NCBI RefSeq assembly: GCF_900547205.1
Contig: NZ_URFY01000051.1
Span: 1 to 32,261 of the forward strand
DNA length: 32,261 nt
DNA from: an uncultured Bacteroides sp.
Lineage (GTDB): Bacteria; Bacteroidota; Bacteroidia; Bacteroidales; Bacteroidaceae
Direction: 5' to 3'
In this document: positions 16,723 to 25,503 of the stretch, in pieces
Layout: each line of letters starts with the position of its first letter
Position numbering within the stretch: position 1 is the first letter of the stretch
Notes under the pieces: generated by a model
Database searches by the model: none
What the model was told of the DNA's origin: nothing
The model's input: only the letters and a program-made list of their open reading frames with translations
Program-made: the position numbers and the translations under genes

Positions 16723-19700
16723 TTATCTAAGCGGAATTGTAAAATAGACCATGAATCCTCCTCCTTCGGCTGGTTCCGCATTGATACGGCATCCTCTGCG
16801 TCCTGCAAATTCATCGTGGTCGCGAATAATCTGTTTACAAACCAAATACTCCGTTCCCCTCAACTCACCCTTCTCGCCCGATGTCATACGTGCCAGATTC
16901 GGATAAAACAGTTGATTCAGTTCTGCCACGCTTTTCTCGCGTCTCATATCCGTAAAGAGAAAACGAATATATTCATCATCTTTACGAGCTTGCAAACGAA
17001 GTACTCCTTCTTCACGTACTGTCAATGCTTCATCAATCAGGTTCTCCAATAAGAAACGCAATTGATTCACATCGCCTATCACTTTAGCTTCGATAGGTTC
17101 CATTATCAGTTCTATCTTCTCTGCACGGTTCTTCATCGACTTTCTGAAATATTTCCTCGCTGCTTCAAAAAGTTTCGGAACAGAGATGGTAGTGCGACGG
17201 AAGGTAACTTCCTCCAACTGCCGCGCGGCACACGAACTCAAAATGGTAAAGATTCCTTTATAATATTCAATCAGTTCGGTAATGGCTTCCACCGCCTCCC
17301 GCTCATCCTTTTCCGAAAGTTCCTGGATATTTAACCTACCGATGACTTGTTTGATCTTATTCGGATAATAGATAGTCTCATGTTTGATAGTCGAAAGGCA
17401 GTTATCGAGCACCATATTCTGCACGTGTAACATGCCGTCTTCCCACGAAGCCCGACGCGTTTCTTCATGTGCCGACTCGATATCCCTGTATTTCGTAGCT
17501 AGTTTGACTACCGCATTAAATACGACAATAGCCACATAACGTGCTACCAGTTCAAAGAGCAAATGGTCAGTCTCCTGCTCCGTCCCCTCCCTACGTTCAA
17601 TATAAAGCACGCCGACACATTGATGCTCACCACCCACTTCCACCTTTAGGGGGATAGCCAAAAGATGTTGTTCGGAAAGGTATTCTCTGGAATTGAAACA
17701 TCGCTGTACCATCTCCGGCATATCCTGCCTGGGACATGAAGCATATTCCAATCGATGGGTCGTTTCATTATAAACAGCAAGACCCATCCGGTTTATCGTC
17801 AGCAGTTCGTTTACTGGGGCAAACGCTTCGTCAACGATACGCTGCGGAATTTCCTTCAAGGTGCTCTCCTCCCTTTGAAGCGCTTCCGCATTTTCCTGCT
17901 CTTGTGGTCTGACCACAGAAGCGGCAAATACTTTCTGGTTTATTTCAAGCACCTGTTCCAAACTCAACCGATTCTGCACCCGCTTTCTCATATACAGCAG
18001 ATAATAGCCTATCAGTGAAATAATCAGCAGAACAAAGCAGAGAATAATTCCTACAGTTTTGTTTGTATTCGAACGTTCGAGTATTCTACAATAGGCTTCC
18101 AGTGTCTGATCTTCTCCTTGCAATTTATACAAATCGGTATATGCGGCATTATTATAACTATAAGCATCCAACTGCTTCAAGGCAAGAAAAGCCACGGCTG
18201 CTTCGTTCCTTATATCCAGAATTACATGATAATCCGTATCAAAATATTCGTTCCACCAACTGATTTCAGCAGGTGCTCCTGCTCCCACCAATTTTATGTA
18301 CCGATGCGGTTGATTGGGGCGTGCATATTTCTCATAATGTTCATTCAACACTAGCATTGCAGTGTCTATATATTGCAAAGCAAGTTCATATTTTCCATGC
18401 ACATTGGCGGAATAAGCAGTATCAGCATAATATGAAGCAATATCTAGCAATTCTTCATATGCAGAATCAGTACTAATAACTATGGAATCTTTATCCTGCA
18501 ATAGAGGCTCTACCCGATTTTGCAAGCAAGAACTGAATCCAATAGGAAGCGAGATACACAGTAGCACTCCTATAACTTTACGCACTCCCGTCGGCAGACG
18601 GAAATAGAAACGACTTCCTTTACCCGGCTCGCTCTCAACATTGAAAAGGCATACTCGGAATAGTTCATTCGTTTTCTTATATTTCTCAATGATTCCTTTA
18701 CAATTCATCAGTCCGAATCCACTCCCTTTATTTTCTTTTAATTCTTCCGGATCTGCTGCATCCTTCATTCCGATGGCCCGTGAATCATATACTTTATCAT
18801 CAATGATGTGTGCCACATCCTCCGCGGAAATTCCTCTTCCATTGTCTTCTACAGAAACTTCCACGTATGTGTCCGTGGTGCGTGCATACACTTTAACCGT
18901 TCCCTCTTCAGAGGTATATTTGCGGGCATTTTCCGCCAGCGTATTAATCATGAAAAGAGTCAGTGCGCGATCAGCTTTCACTAGGACGTCGGTTGGTTCA
19001 ATCTCCAAAGTCTGCTTTTTCATTTCAAATGCACGCCTTCCCTTTCCCAGTAGTTCAAACAAGTCATTCAGGCTGAACGTTTCAATATTTAGGCTCAGTG
19101 ATCCCTGTTTCATTTTAATCCAAAGGGCAAGAATATCATTATATTCATTAATGGTAGTCACCAACTCATCAATATACTGGTATTTTTCTTTTTTAATCTT
19201 GCTATCGTCAATATATCCTTTTTCCGTTAGCTTATGTACTTCGTTCAGTATGCGGTCGATGTAGGGATTTATACCGTTCACAATCGCCATACAAGCCTTC
19301 TTTATCAAATTCTGTCGTTTATTTCCGGCTATATGCTGTTCATATACGTACCGTTGCTTTTCCAGTTGCATCTGTTCGTCACTCAGAGCTGCAACCATTT
19401 GCTCATTATCGGCTGCCCATTCAATATAAGGTTCAAGCACGTGTACCAAAGCCTTTTCATCCCGACTCAAACGGTGTGAAGGCACAAGCATAGCTTTTCC
19501 TTCTTCGGGAATTTCCAGTGTTAGTCGTCCATTGCCAAACAACTGGTCAAGCCCATATTGAATAAGAGGAACATTCATCGGAATCGAAGAAGTAATATCT
19601 CGGCAAAGGGATAAAATCCGCTGGAGGCGTGCCACATCAATTTGATTTCGTACTTTAGAACGTTTATTAAAAAACCACCAGAGAATTACTACCAGCACCA

Positions 19701-21036
19701 ATCCCATAATAACCAACGAAAGCACGAGTGTCATTTGTCGTGAACCAGCCTCCAAAGACTGTCGACGGCTTTCCAACTCCTTGTCCTGCCGGGTGAAATT
19801 AAGAATATCCAGATAAATGTTCCGGTTATAATTGGATGCATATTTCATCCCCAGCCCGGCATAAGAAACGCTCAGTTGTTCCCTTATCCTTGAAATCCAT
19901 TCGGGAACTGTTTTCACATTCTCCTGAGCAATCCACGGAACTCCCGTATAGGTGGTATCTCCTTCCGCATAAGGATATAATTTATCCAGTGTATCCTTTT
20001 CGTGGTGGTAATACAACATATGATGCCGATTCACACAATCCAACGCTTTGGTAAGTGTATCCAATGCTTCTGCATATCGCCCGTGCGCATTCAGATATTT
20101 ACCGATAGACACATAAGCTCCGGCTATCTGATACAAATCGTCATACTCCCGAAACCTCTCAAGCGCTAGCTGTGCCATGCGCAAAGGCAACAGCGAATCT
20201 ACCGGAAAGTCAAACTGCTCCAACGCGTGCGCTCTTCTAGACTGAAAAAAATCGAAGCTATTGGGTGAAATCATCAGATTGACAAGCCCTTGCAGACCAT
20301 TACCTTCAAAATACGGATGTTTGCTCTGAACGGCTGTCCGCCATGTGTAATAAAGGTGGTCGAATTCACGAAGCTTTCTGTCATCAGGTTTGTTAGCTTC
20401 CACCAATGAGGCCGATCCCTTAATATAATGGTAATAAAGCAACTGATTGGTATCTGTCAATGTTTCATCTTCCTGTATCTGCTTGAGAGAAGATAGTGCT
20501 TCTTGACGTTGCTGCAGATAATAATAGTAGATAGATGAAACTATGAAAAACTCCGTAAAGGCATAATCAAGACGAAGTGTTTCGTGTCGGTCGGCAAACA
20601 AGTCACTTTCTTCGCGAATACGTTTCATCCGGCGAAGTGCACTATTGCGATAATCATAAAATTCTTTGTTCATAGCTGTACGCTGGCAGATTTTCATCAA
20701 CCCCACATCGGCAATGAGCAATTCGAGTTCGTTCTTCGTTAATCTGTATACTTCCTTATGCAACGCTTCGGCACGGTCGAAATCCATATTCATAAAGGCG
20801 CAGAACCCCAGATTATTGGATGCTTCAGCTTTTCCCGACTTATAAAAATTCACTCGGCGATATGCTTCATTAGCGTATTTGTAGGAAGAGTCAAGGCTTC
20901 GATAGCGATAATCATATGCTTTCCCGTTCAGCGAATCAATAAGTCGCACTTCTTTTGTCGGAACCATATCGGTGCACGAGAAAAAGGAGGCGAACAATAC
21001 TACACCTATTATATAAAGAGGAAAGCGTGAACTCAT
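16723..21036 (-). CDS. Tandem two-module sensor histidine kinase (DUF5112/DUF5113 type)
   Basis: This 1437-residue membrane sensor seems to be two kinases in one chain. Module 1 has a lipoprotein-like signal (Cys21), a helical TPR-like periplasmic domain (22-435), a membrane segment (436-456), a dimerisation-like helix, and a full HATPase with N-box Asn703, G1 DNGRG at 731-735 and G2 GSGFGL at 771-776. The histidine position is Gly588. Module 2 starts with another lipoprotein-like signal (820-837), a shorter helical sensor, a membrane segment (994-1016), a GAF-like domain (about 1065-1178), a KHE box with His1219, and a degenerate ATPase without its glycines. A TTG at 21045 could extend the frame, but ATG 21036 is more likely. 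A response regulator follows after 32 bases. Confidence 0.85.
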   Translation of the reverse strand: MSSRFPLYIIGVVLFASFFSCTDMVPTKEVRLIDSLNGKAYDYRYRSLDSSYKYANEAYRRVNFYKSGKAEASNNLGFCAFMNMDFDRAEALHKEVYRLTKNELELLIADVGLMKICQRTAMNKEFYDYRNSALRRMKRIREESDLFADRHETLRLDYAFTEFFIVSSIYYYYLQQRQEALSSLKQIQEDETLTDTNQLLYYHYIKGSASLVEANKPDDRKLREFDHLYYTWRTAVQSKHPYFEGNGLQGLVNLMISPNSFDFFQSRRAHALEQFDFPVDSLLPLRMAQLALERFREYDDLYQIAGAYVSIGKYLNAHGRYAEALDTLTKALDCVNRHHMLYYHHEKDTLDKLYPYAEGDTTYTGVPWIAQENVKTVPEWISRIREQLSVSYAGLGMKYASNYNRNIYLDILNFTRQDKELESRRQSLEAGSRQMTLVLSLVIMGLVLVVILWWFFNKRSKVRNQIDVARLQRILSLCRDITSSIPMNVPLIQYGLDQLFGNGRLTLEIPEEGKAMLVPSHRLSRDEKALVHVLEPYIEWAADNEQMVAALSDEQMQLEKQRYVYEQHIAGNKRQNLIKKACMAIVNGINPYIDRILNEVHKLTEKGYIDDSKIKKEKYQYIDELVTTINEYNDILALWIKMKQGSLSLNIETFSLNDLFELLGKGRRAFEMKKQTLEIEPTDVLVKADRALTLFMINTLAENARKYTSEEGTVKVYARTTDTYVEVSVEDNGRGISAEDVAHIIDDKVYDSRAIGMKDAADPEELKENKGSGFGLMNCKGIIEKYKKTNELFRVCLFNVESEPGKGSRFYFRLPTGVRKVIGVLLCISLPIGFSSCLQNRVEPLLQDKDSIVISTDSAYEELLDIASYYADTAYSANVHGKYELALQYIDTAMLVLNEHYEKYARPNQPHRYIKLVGAGAPAEISWWNEYFDTDYHVILDIRNEAAVAFLALKQLDAYSYNNAAYTDLYKLQGEDQTLEAYCRILERSNTNKTVGIILCFVLLIISLIGYYLLYMRKRVQNRLSLEQVLEINQKVFAASVVRPQEQENAEALQREESTLKEIPQRIVDEAFAPVNELLTINRMGLAVYNETTHRLEYASCPRQDMPEMVQRCFNSREYLSEQHLLAIPLKVEVGGEHQCVGVLYIERREGTEQETDHLLFELVARYVAIVVFNAVVKLATKYRDIESAHEETRRASWEDGMLHVQNMVLDNCLSTIKHETIYYPNKIKQVIGRLNIQELSEKDEREAVEAITELIEYYKGIFTILSSCAARQLEEVTFRRTTISVPKLFEAARKYFRKSMKNRAEKIELIMEPIEAKVIGDVNQLRFLLENLIDEALTVREEGVLRLQARKDDEYIRFLFTDMRREKSVAELNQLFYPNLARMTSGEKGELRGTEYLVCKQIIRDHDEFAGRRGCRINAEPAEGGGFMVYFTIPLR

Positions 21037-21063
21037 TTTTAGCAATTATCTGTTTTCAGAAAG

Positions 21064-21071
21064 CAAATCTA
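21064..21071 (-). promoter_or_regulatory. -7 element of the kinase-regulator-AbgT operon
   Basis: On the minus strand TAGATTTG matches TAnnTTTG, 27 bases before the ATG at 21036. The -33 region shows no TTTG. Confidence 0.45.
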
Positions 21072-21145
21072 CAAATATTTCCGATAAGTTGGAGAGAAAA
21101 TTATTTTTTATACAGTAAGTCCTTCTAAATAATAAGAGAAATTCC

Positions 21146-21153
21146 TACCTTTG
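21146..21153 (+). promoter_or_regulatory. -7 element of prs
   Basis: TACCTTTG matches TAnnTTTG. The predicted start near 21157 leaves a leader of about 33 bases before the prs ATG. No ribosome binding site is evident. Confidence 0.5.
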
Positions 21154-21189
21154 CAAGCAAATTAACAAATAGGTAACATCTATTACAAA

Positions 21190-22128
21190 ATGAGCGAAAA
21201 AGCACCCTTTATGGTATTCTCGGGAACAAACTCGAGATATCTTGCAGAGAAAATCTGCGCAAGCCTCGATTGTCCTCTGGGAAATATGAACATAACCCAT
21301 TTTGCCGATGGTGAATTTGCGGTTTCGTATGAGGAGTCAATCCGTGGCTCACACGTATTTCTGGTTCAATCCACATTCCCAAACTCAGACAACTTAATGG
21401 AACTTCTCCTGATGATTGATGCCGCCAAGCGTGCATCTGCCAAGAGCGTTGTTGCTGTCATCCCTTATTTCGGATGGGCGCGTCAGGATAGAAAAGACAA
21501 ACCACGTGTATCTATCGGAGCAAAATTAGTAGCCGATTTGCTGTCAGTGGCGGGTATCGACCGACTGATTACAATGGACTTGCATGCTGACCAGATTCAG
21601 GGATTCTTCAATATTCCCGTGGATCACCTGTATGCATCAGCCGTATTCCTCCCCTACATTCAGTCATTGCAACTGGAAGAACTGGTGATTGCTACACCGG
21701 ACGTAGGCGGTTCAAAACGCGCCAGCACTTTCTCCAAATACCTCGGTGTGCCATTGGTACTCTGCAATAAATCACGTGAAAAAGCTAACGAAGTTGCTTC
21801 TATGCAAATCATAGGTGATGTGAAGAACAAGAACGTAGTTTTGATTGACGACATTGTCGATACAGCGGGTACAATCACCAAAGCTGCCAACATTATGTTG
21901 GAGGCCGGAGCCAAATCCGTACGTGCCATTGCCAGTCACTGTGTAATGTCCGATCCCGCTTCCTTCCGCGTGCAGGAATCAGGATTGACCGAAATGGTAT
22001 TTACCGACAGTATCCCTTACTCAAAGAAATGTGCAAAGGTAAAACAGTTGAGTATTGCTGATATGTTTGCTGAAACCATCAAGCGTGTGATGAACAACGA
22101 GTCTATCAGTTCGCAGTATATTATCTAA
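21190..22128 (+). CDS. prs: Ribose-phosphate pyrophosphokinase (PRPP synthetase)
   Basis: This cytoplasmic enzyme makes PRPP from ribose 5-phosphate and ATP for purine, pyrimidine, histidine and NAD synthesis. The 312-residue protein has the family landmarks: FSGTNSRYLAEKI near the start, ARQDRKDKPRVSIGAKLVADL with the flexible-loop region, the metal-binding MDLHADQIQGFFNIPVDHL, and the PRPP-binding motif VVLIDDIVDTAGTI. The length matches the class I enzymes. It stands alone with its own promoter and a shared bidirectional terminator after it. Confidence 0.97.
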   Translation: MSEKAPFMVFSGTNSRYLAEKICASLDCPLGNMNITHFADGEFAVSYEESIRGSHVFLVQSTFPNSDNLMELLLMIDAAKRASAKSVVAVIPYFGWARQDRKDKPRVSIGAKLVADLLSVAGIDRLITMDLHADQIQGFFNIPVDHLYASAVFLPYIQSLQLEELVIATPDVGGSKRASTFSKYLGVPLVLCNKSREKANEVASMQIIGDVKNKNVVLIDDIVDTAGTITKAANIMLEAGAKSVRAIASHCVMSDPASFRVQESGLTEMVFTDSIPYSKKCAKVKQLSIADMFAETIKRVMNNESISSQYII

Positions 22129-22141
22129 AAGATAATAATTG

Positions 22142-22187
22142 ATATAAGAAAAGCCGGCTAATTTCGATTAACCGGCTTTTCTTATAT
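22142..22187. terminator. Bidirectional terminator between prs and the MORN gene
   Basis: A perfect 16-base stem (22142-22157 with 22172-22187) continues inward as TAAT/ATTA around a TTCG loop after one mismatch. The AAAAG/CTTTT in the arms gives a T-run on either strand, so it can end both convergent genes. Confidence 0.88.
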
Positions 22188-22200
22188 TATCTAATTCTTT

Positions 22201-23370
22201 TTATTGAAGTCTTCCGTACTTATAAGTACCTTTCTTGATAACCTTTCCGTCCTTATCCGTTTCTACAAAGGGACCATCTTTCTTTCCTTGCTTGAAAAAA
22301 CCATCAAAGCGATTACCGTTTTTGTCGATTTGTACTCCCTGACCTTCTTCCAAGCCATCCACAAATCCTCCTTTATATTGCATTCCAGCAACAGTATTCA
22401 AAGTACCCTGTCCATTGGGGCGGTTGTCTTTCCACTCCCCTTCATAGACGTCGCCGTTGCTCCATTTATAAGTTCCTTTACCATCACGTTTGTTATCTTT
22501 CCAGTCGCCTTCATACACAGCACCGGTTGCCCATGTAAAAGTTCCTTTTCCTTCCTGCATACCATCTTTAAAACTTCCGACGTATTTATCACCGTTGGCA
22601 TGATAGTAAACTCCCTCTCCGGTACGTTCACCTAAGAGATAAGAACCTTCGTACCGGTCACCGGTGTGGAAAATGTAAGTACCTTTTCCGTGTTGGATAT
22701 CATCTGCCCAGTCACCATCATACTTATCACCGTTTGTATAGTCAAAGACACCTTTTCCATGGCGAACATCATCTTTCCAGTCCCCATCATATTTACAGCC
22801 ATCGTCCCAGTTCATGACACCTTTGCCGTTTTTTTTGTCATTCTTCCACTGACCGGTATATTTAGCTCCATTTGCCCAAGTATATGTACCCTCACCTTCA
22901 CGCTTGTCATTCACCCATTTGCCTACATATAAGTCGCCATTGTGATAATACATCGTTCCTTCACCATGCTGATAGTCCTGAAACCACATACCGTCGTACC
23001 GGTTATTGTTCATGAAGTAATAAATACCTTTTCCGTGTTGTTGGTCCTGAAACCACATTCCTTCGTATTTCTCTCCGTCAGGGAACATATAGATTCCGAA
23101 TCCTTCCCTTTTTCCCTTTACATATTCCCCTTCGTAGACATCTCCGTTTTTGAAGACCGTTTTGCCTTTTCCGTTGGGCTTGCGTCCTTTCATTTCTCCT
23201 GTATATACACTACCATCCTTGAAAGTATAGTTTCCAATCTTTATTTCAGTAGAAAATGTATTTTTTATCTTTCCGAAGAATCCGCCTTTTTTCCCTTCAT
23301 TGTCTTGAGCCATCGCTCCCTCCTGTGCAAAGAGAGCCAATATAAGTGCAGTATATAGATATTTCCTCAT
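22201..23370 (-). CDS. Exported MORN-repeat protein with 14 phased repeats
   Basis: This 389-residue protein has a signal peptide (residues 1 to about 21, ending AMAQ). After a short linker it contains 14 consecutive 23-residue MORN repeats from Tyr56 to residue 377, without gaps, followed by a 12-residue tail. Each repeat follows a YxGxWxxxxxxGxGxYxxxxGxx pattern. MORN repeats form elongated beta-hairpin arrays and in eukaryotes bind lipids or act as dimerisation scaffolds. The role of exported bacterial copies is not established. There is no catalytic domain. The gene has its own promoter and is the last of the minus-strand group. Confidence 0.9.
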   Translation of the reverse strand: MRKYLYTALILALFAQEGAMAQDNEGKKGGFFGKIKNTFSTEIKIGNYTFKDGSVYTGEMKGRKPNGKGKTVFKNGDVYEGEYVKGKREGFGIYMFPDGEKYEGMWFQDQQHGKGIYYFMNNNRYDGMWFQDYQHGEGTMYYHNGDLYVGKWVNDKREGEGTYTWANGAKYTGQWKNDKKNGKGVMNWDDGCKYDGDWKDDVRHGKGVFDYTNGDKYDGDWADDIQHGKGTYIFHTGDRYEGSYLLGERTGEGVYYHANGDKYVGSFKDGMQEGKGTFTWATGAVYEGDWKDNKRDGKGTYKWSNGDVYEGEWKDNRPNGQGTLNTVAGMQYKGGFVDGLEEGQGVQIDKNGNRFDGFFKQGKKDGPFVETDKDGKVIKKGTYKYGRLQ

Positions 23371-23409
23371 TAGTTATAGTAGTTATTCATTTTAGAATTA
23401 CAATTTGGA

Positions 23410-23417
23410 CAAAGATA
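23410..23417 (-). promoter_or_regulatory. -7 element of the MORN gene
   Basis: On the minus strand TATCTTTG matches TAnnTTTG. It lies 40 bases before the ATG at 23370 and separates this gene from the M16 gene upstream. Confidence 0.5.
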
Positions 23418-23455
23418 CGATTTCTCTGCCGAAAAGTCCCCTCCCGAAAAGCAAT

Positions 23456-24739
23456 TTATGACAACTTTTTACCTGCGATGACCTCTTTTAATGTCTCTTT
23501 GCACAAATAGCGCTGAGCTAAATCCTGAATTTCCGCAGGAGTAACCTCATTTACTGCTTGCAGCGAACGTGAGAAATAGTCATCATTTAGACCGGAGGTA
23601 GCTATGAAAATCCACGCATCCGAGAGTGAGAAAGGTGATTCGTAGCTTCGACACATTTCTCCAAGCATATAGTTGCGCACCATTGTCAGTTCTTCCACAG
23701 ATACAGGCTCTTGATGTAGACGGTCTATTTCATGATAGACTTCCTTTATCAACGGCTCCACATATTCGTTATCCGTTTCTGTAGCAATGGCAAGTAGTCC
23801 GCTGTCCGGATAGAACATTATTCCTGCCGAAATGCCATAAGTATATCCTTTCTCTTCCCGGATATTAGACATCAGGCGGCTACCGAAATATCCCCCGAAA
23901 ACAGTCATTAATACCCGCAGTTTCAGATAATCGGTATGTTCACGGGTAATGGTGGTATACCCCATCTTTACAGCACTCTGCATAGTATCTTCACGTTCTA
24001 CAAAAATCCTCTTTTCGGGAACAGTGGTAAAAGGAAAGCTCAATTTCGGTGTCTTCAATTGATGCTTGCCAAAAGGTGCTCCGAAAGTATCTGTCACCCG
24101 GCGGATGATATCGTCAGTCACCTTGCCGGACAAGAAAACGGAGCAATTCCCCGAATGATAATACCGCTCATAGAAATCTCGGAGCACTTCGGGAGTAATG
24201 TTATGATAGTCCCCTTCTACTACGATTTTCCCACACGGGTGTTGATCTCCGTAAAGAGCCTTCAACAGACTGCGATGTGCCAGAAAATCTACTTTAGAAG
24301 TATTAACCAGATATTGCTGGATGTTTGTGTCCAGAATCGTATTCAGCTCTTTCTCCGGGAAAAGTGGTTCTTTGATTATCGACTCCACTACTTCCAGTGT
24401 TTTTGCCAGATATTTATTCAAAGAATATACAGTGATGTAAGCAAAATCTGATGAGCTGGATAATTCAAGCCACGAACCGTAATAATCCAGTTTCTCGGCA
24501 ATTGTGGCAGCCGTATAATTTTTCGTTCCTTCGCGCAGCATCCTGTTTGTAAACAGTGCCTGCAATTTCTGCGACTGTTGCCAACGTCCTCCGCCGAAGA
24601 GAATATCCATTCGTGTCACGTCCTGTTCGCCGGCATTGATTATAGTCAGTGGTATACCATTCGGCAATGGTGTTCGTATCGGTTCGAGGATACTGAAATT
24701 TTTCAGGGATTGTATCTCAGGTTGTATAGTTCGATTCAT
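23456..24739 (-). CDS. M16 peptidase homologue lacking HxxEH
   Basis: This 427-residue protein has the two-half architecture of the M16 (pitrilysin/insulinase-like) family, with features such as NIREEKGYTYGISAG in the second half. The zinc motif is not conserved: where active members have HxxEH followed by a GT turn, this protein has Leu62-Phe-Thr-Asn65-Arg66 and then LREGT. It is therefore probably a non-catalytic subunit of the kind that pairs with an active M16 protease. No active partner is in the window. It has no signal peptide, so it is cytoplasmic or exported by another route. It starts three bases after the kdsB stop and belongs to the PBP-folK-kdsB operon. Confidence 0.85.
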   Translation of the reverse strand: MNRTIQPEIQSLKNFSILEPIRTPLPNGIPLTIINAGEQDVTRMDILFGGGRWQQSQKLQALFTNRMLREGTKNYTAATIAEKLDYYGSWLELSSSSDFAYITVYSLNKYLAKTLEVVESIIKEPLFPEKELNTILDTNIQQYLVNTSKVDFLAHRSLLKALYGDQHPCGKIVVEGDYHNITPEVLRDFYERYYHSGNCSVFLSGKVTDDIIRRVTDTFGAPFGKHQLKTPKLSFPFTTVPEKRIFVEREDTMQSAVKMGYTTITREHTDYLKLRVLMTVFGGYFGSRLMSNIREEKGYTYGISAGIMFYPDSGLLAIATETDNEYVEPLIKEVYHEIDRLHQEPVSVEELTMVRNYMLGEMCRSYESPFSLSDAWIFIATSGLNDDYFSRSLQAVNEVTPAEIQDLAQRYLCKETLKEVIAGKKLS

Positions 24740-24742
24740 AAA

Positions 24743-25495
24743 TTAAGATCTGTTCTTCAAAAATTCTTCCGCACGTTCTAAATCTTGCGGAGTATCAATA
24801 CCAATAGTCTCTACCTCACTGATGCCCACCTTGATTTTGTAACCGTTTTCCAGCCAACGAAGCTGTTCCAAAGATTCGGCTAGCTCCAGAGGAGACTGTG
24901 GAAGGGCGGTGATTTCTTTCAGCACATCAGTGCGATAGGCATATAGGCCGATGTGTTTGTAATATGTATGTCCTTTCAGCCAATCCTGCTTGTCGGCATT
25001 GCGTTGGTAAGGAATGATGGAACGGCTAAAATAAAGAGCATTCCAATTCTTGTTGACAACCACTTTAGGAGAATTTACATTTTCTAATACGGCAAATGGT
25101 TCGTCGGCATTAAAAGGTTTCACGAGAGTGGCAATTTGCGTAGTTGTATCTTCAAAACACGCCTTTACAGCATTAAGTTGCGAAGGTTGGATGAAGGGCT
25201 CGTCCCCCTGAATATTGACTACGACATCAAAGTCGCCTCCTATTTTGGTGCAGGCTTCATAACACCGGTCTGTACCACTTTTATGATGTACAGAGGTCAT
25301 TACCACTTTTCCCCCGAATGCTTTCACGGCAGCTTCGATCTGCTCATCGTCAGTAGCCACATAGGCATCGTCCAAAATGCCAGCCACTTGTTCGTATACA
25401 CGTTGTATCACTGTCTTTCCGCCCAGGATAGCCAACGGTTTCGCGGGGAAACGAGTGGATGCATAACGGGCAGGTATAATTCCCAGAAATTTCAT
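24743..25495 (-). CDS. kdsB: 3-deoxy-manno-octulosonate cytidylyltransferase
   Basis: KdsB activates KDO to CMP-KDO for the inner core of lipopolysaccharide. The 250-residue nucleotidyltransferase shows the N-terminal CTP-binding motif IIPARYASTRFPAKPL (6-21), the metal-binding region VVNIQGDEPFI (92-102), and HKSGTDRCYE (71-80), all typical of KdsB. It lies between the FolK-like gene (8-base gap) and the M16 homologue (3-base gap), so it is co-transcribed with them. Confidence 0.96.
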   Translation of the reverse strand: MKFLGIIPARYASTRFPAKPLAILGGKTVIQRVYEQVAGILDDAYVATDDEQIEAAVKAFGGKVVMTSVHHKSGTDRCYEACTKIGGDFDVVVNIQGDEPFIQPSQLNAVKACFEDTTTQIATLVKPFNADEPFAVLENVNSPKVVVNKNWNALYFSRSIIPYQRNADKQDWLKGHTYYKHIGLYAYRTDVLKEITALPQSPLELAESLEQLRWLENGYKIKVGISEVETIGIDTPQDLERAEEFLKNRS

Positions 25496-25503
25496 ATCTG
25501 AAT

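Noticed and set aside
18641..19264. A long open frame of 207 codons on the plus strand
   Set aside because: It lies wholly within the kinase gene on the opposite strand, with no domain or promoter. It is a shadow of biased codon use.
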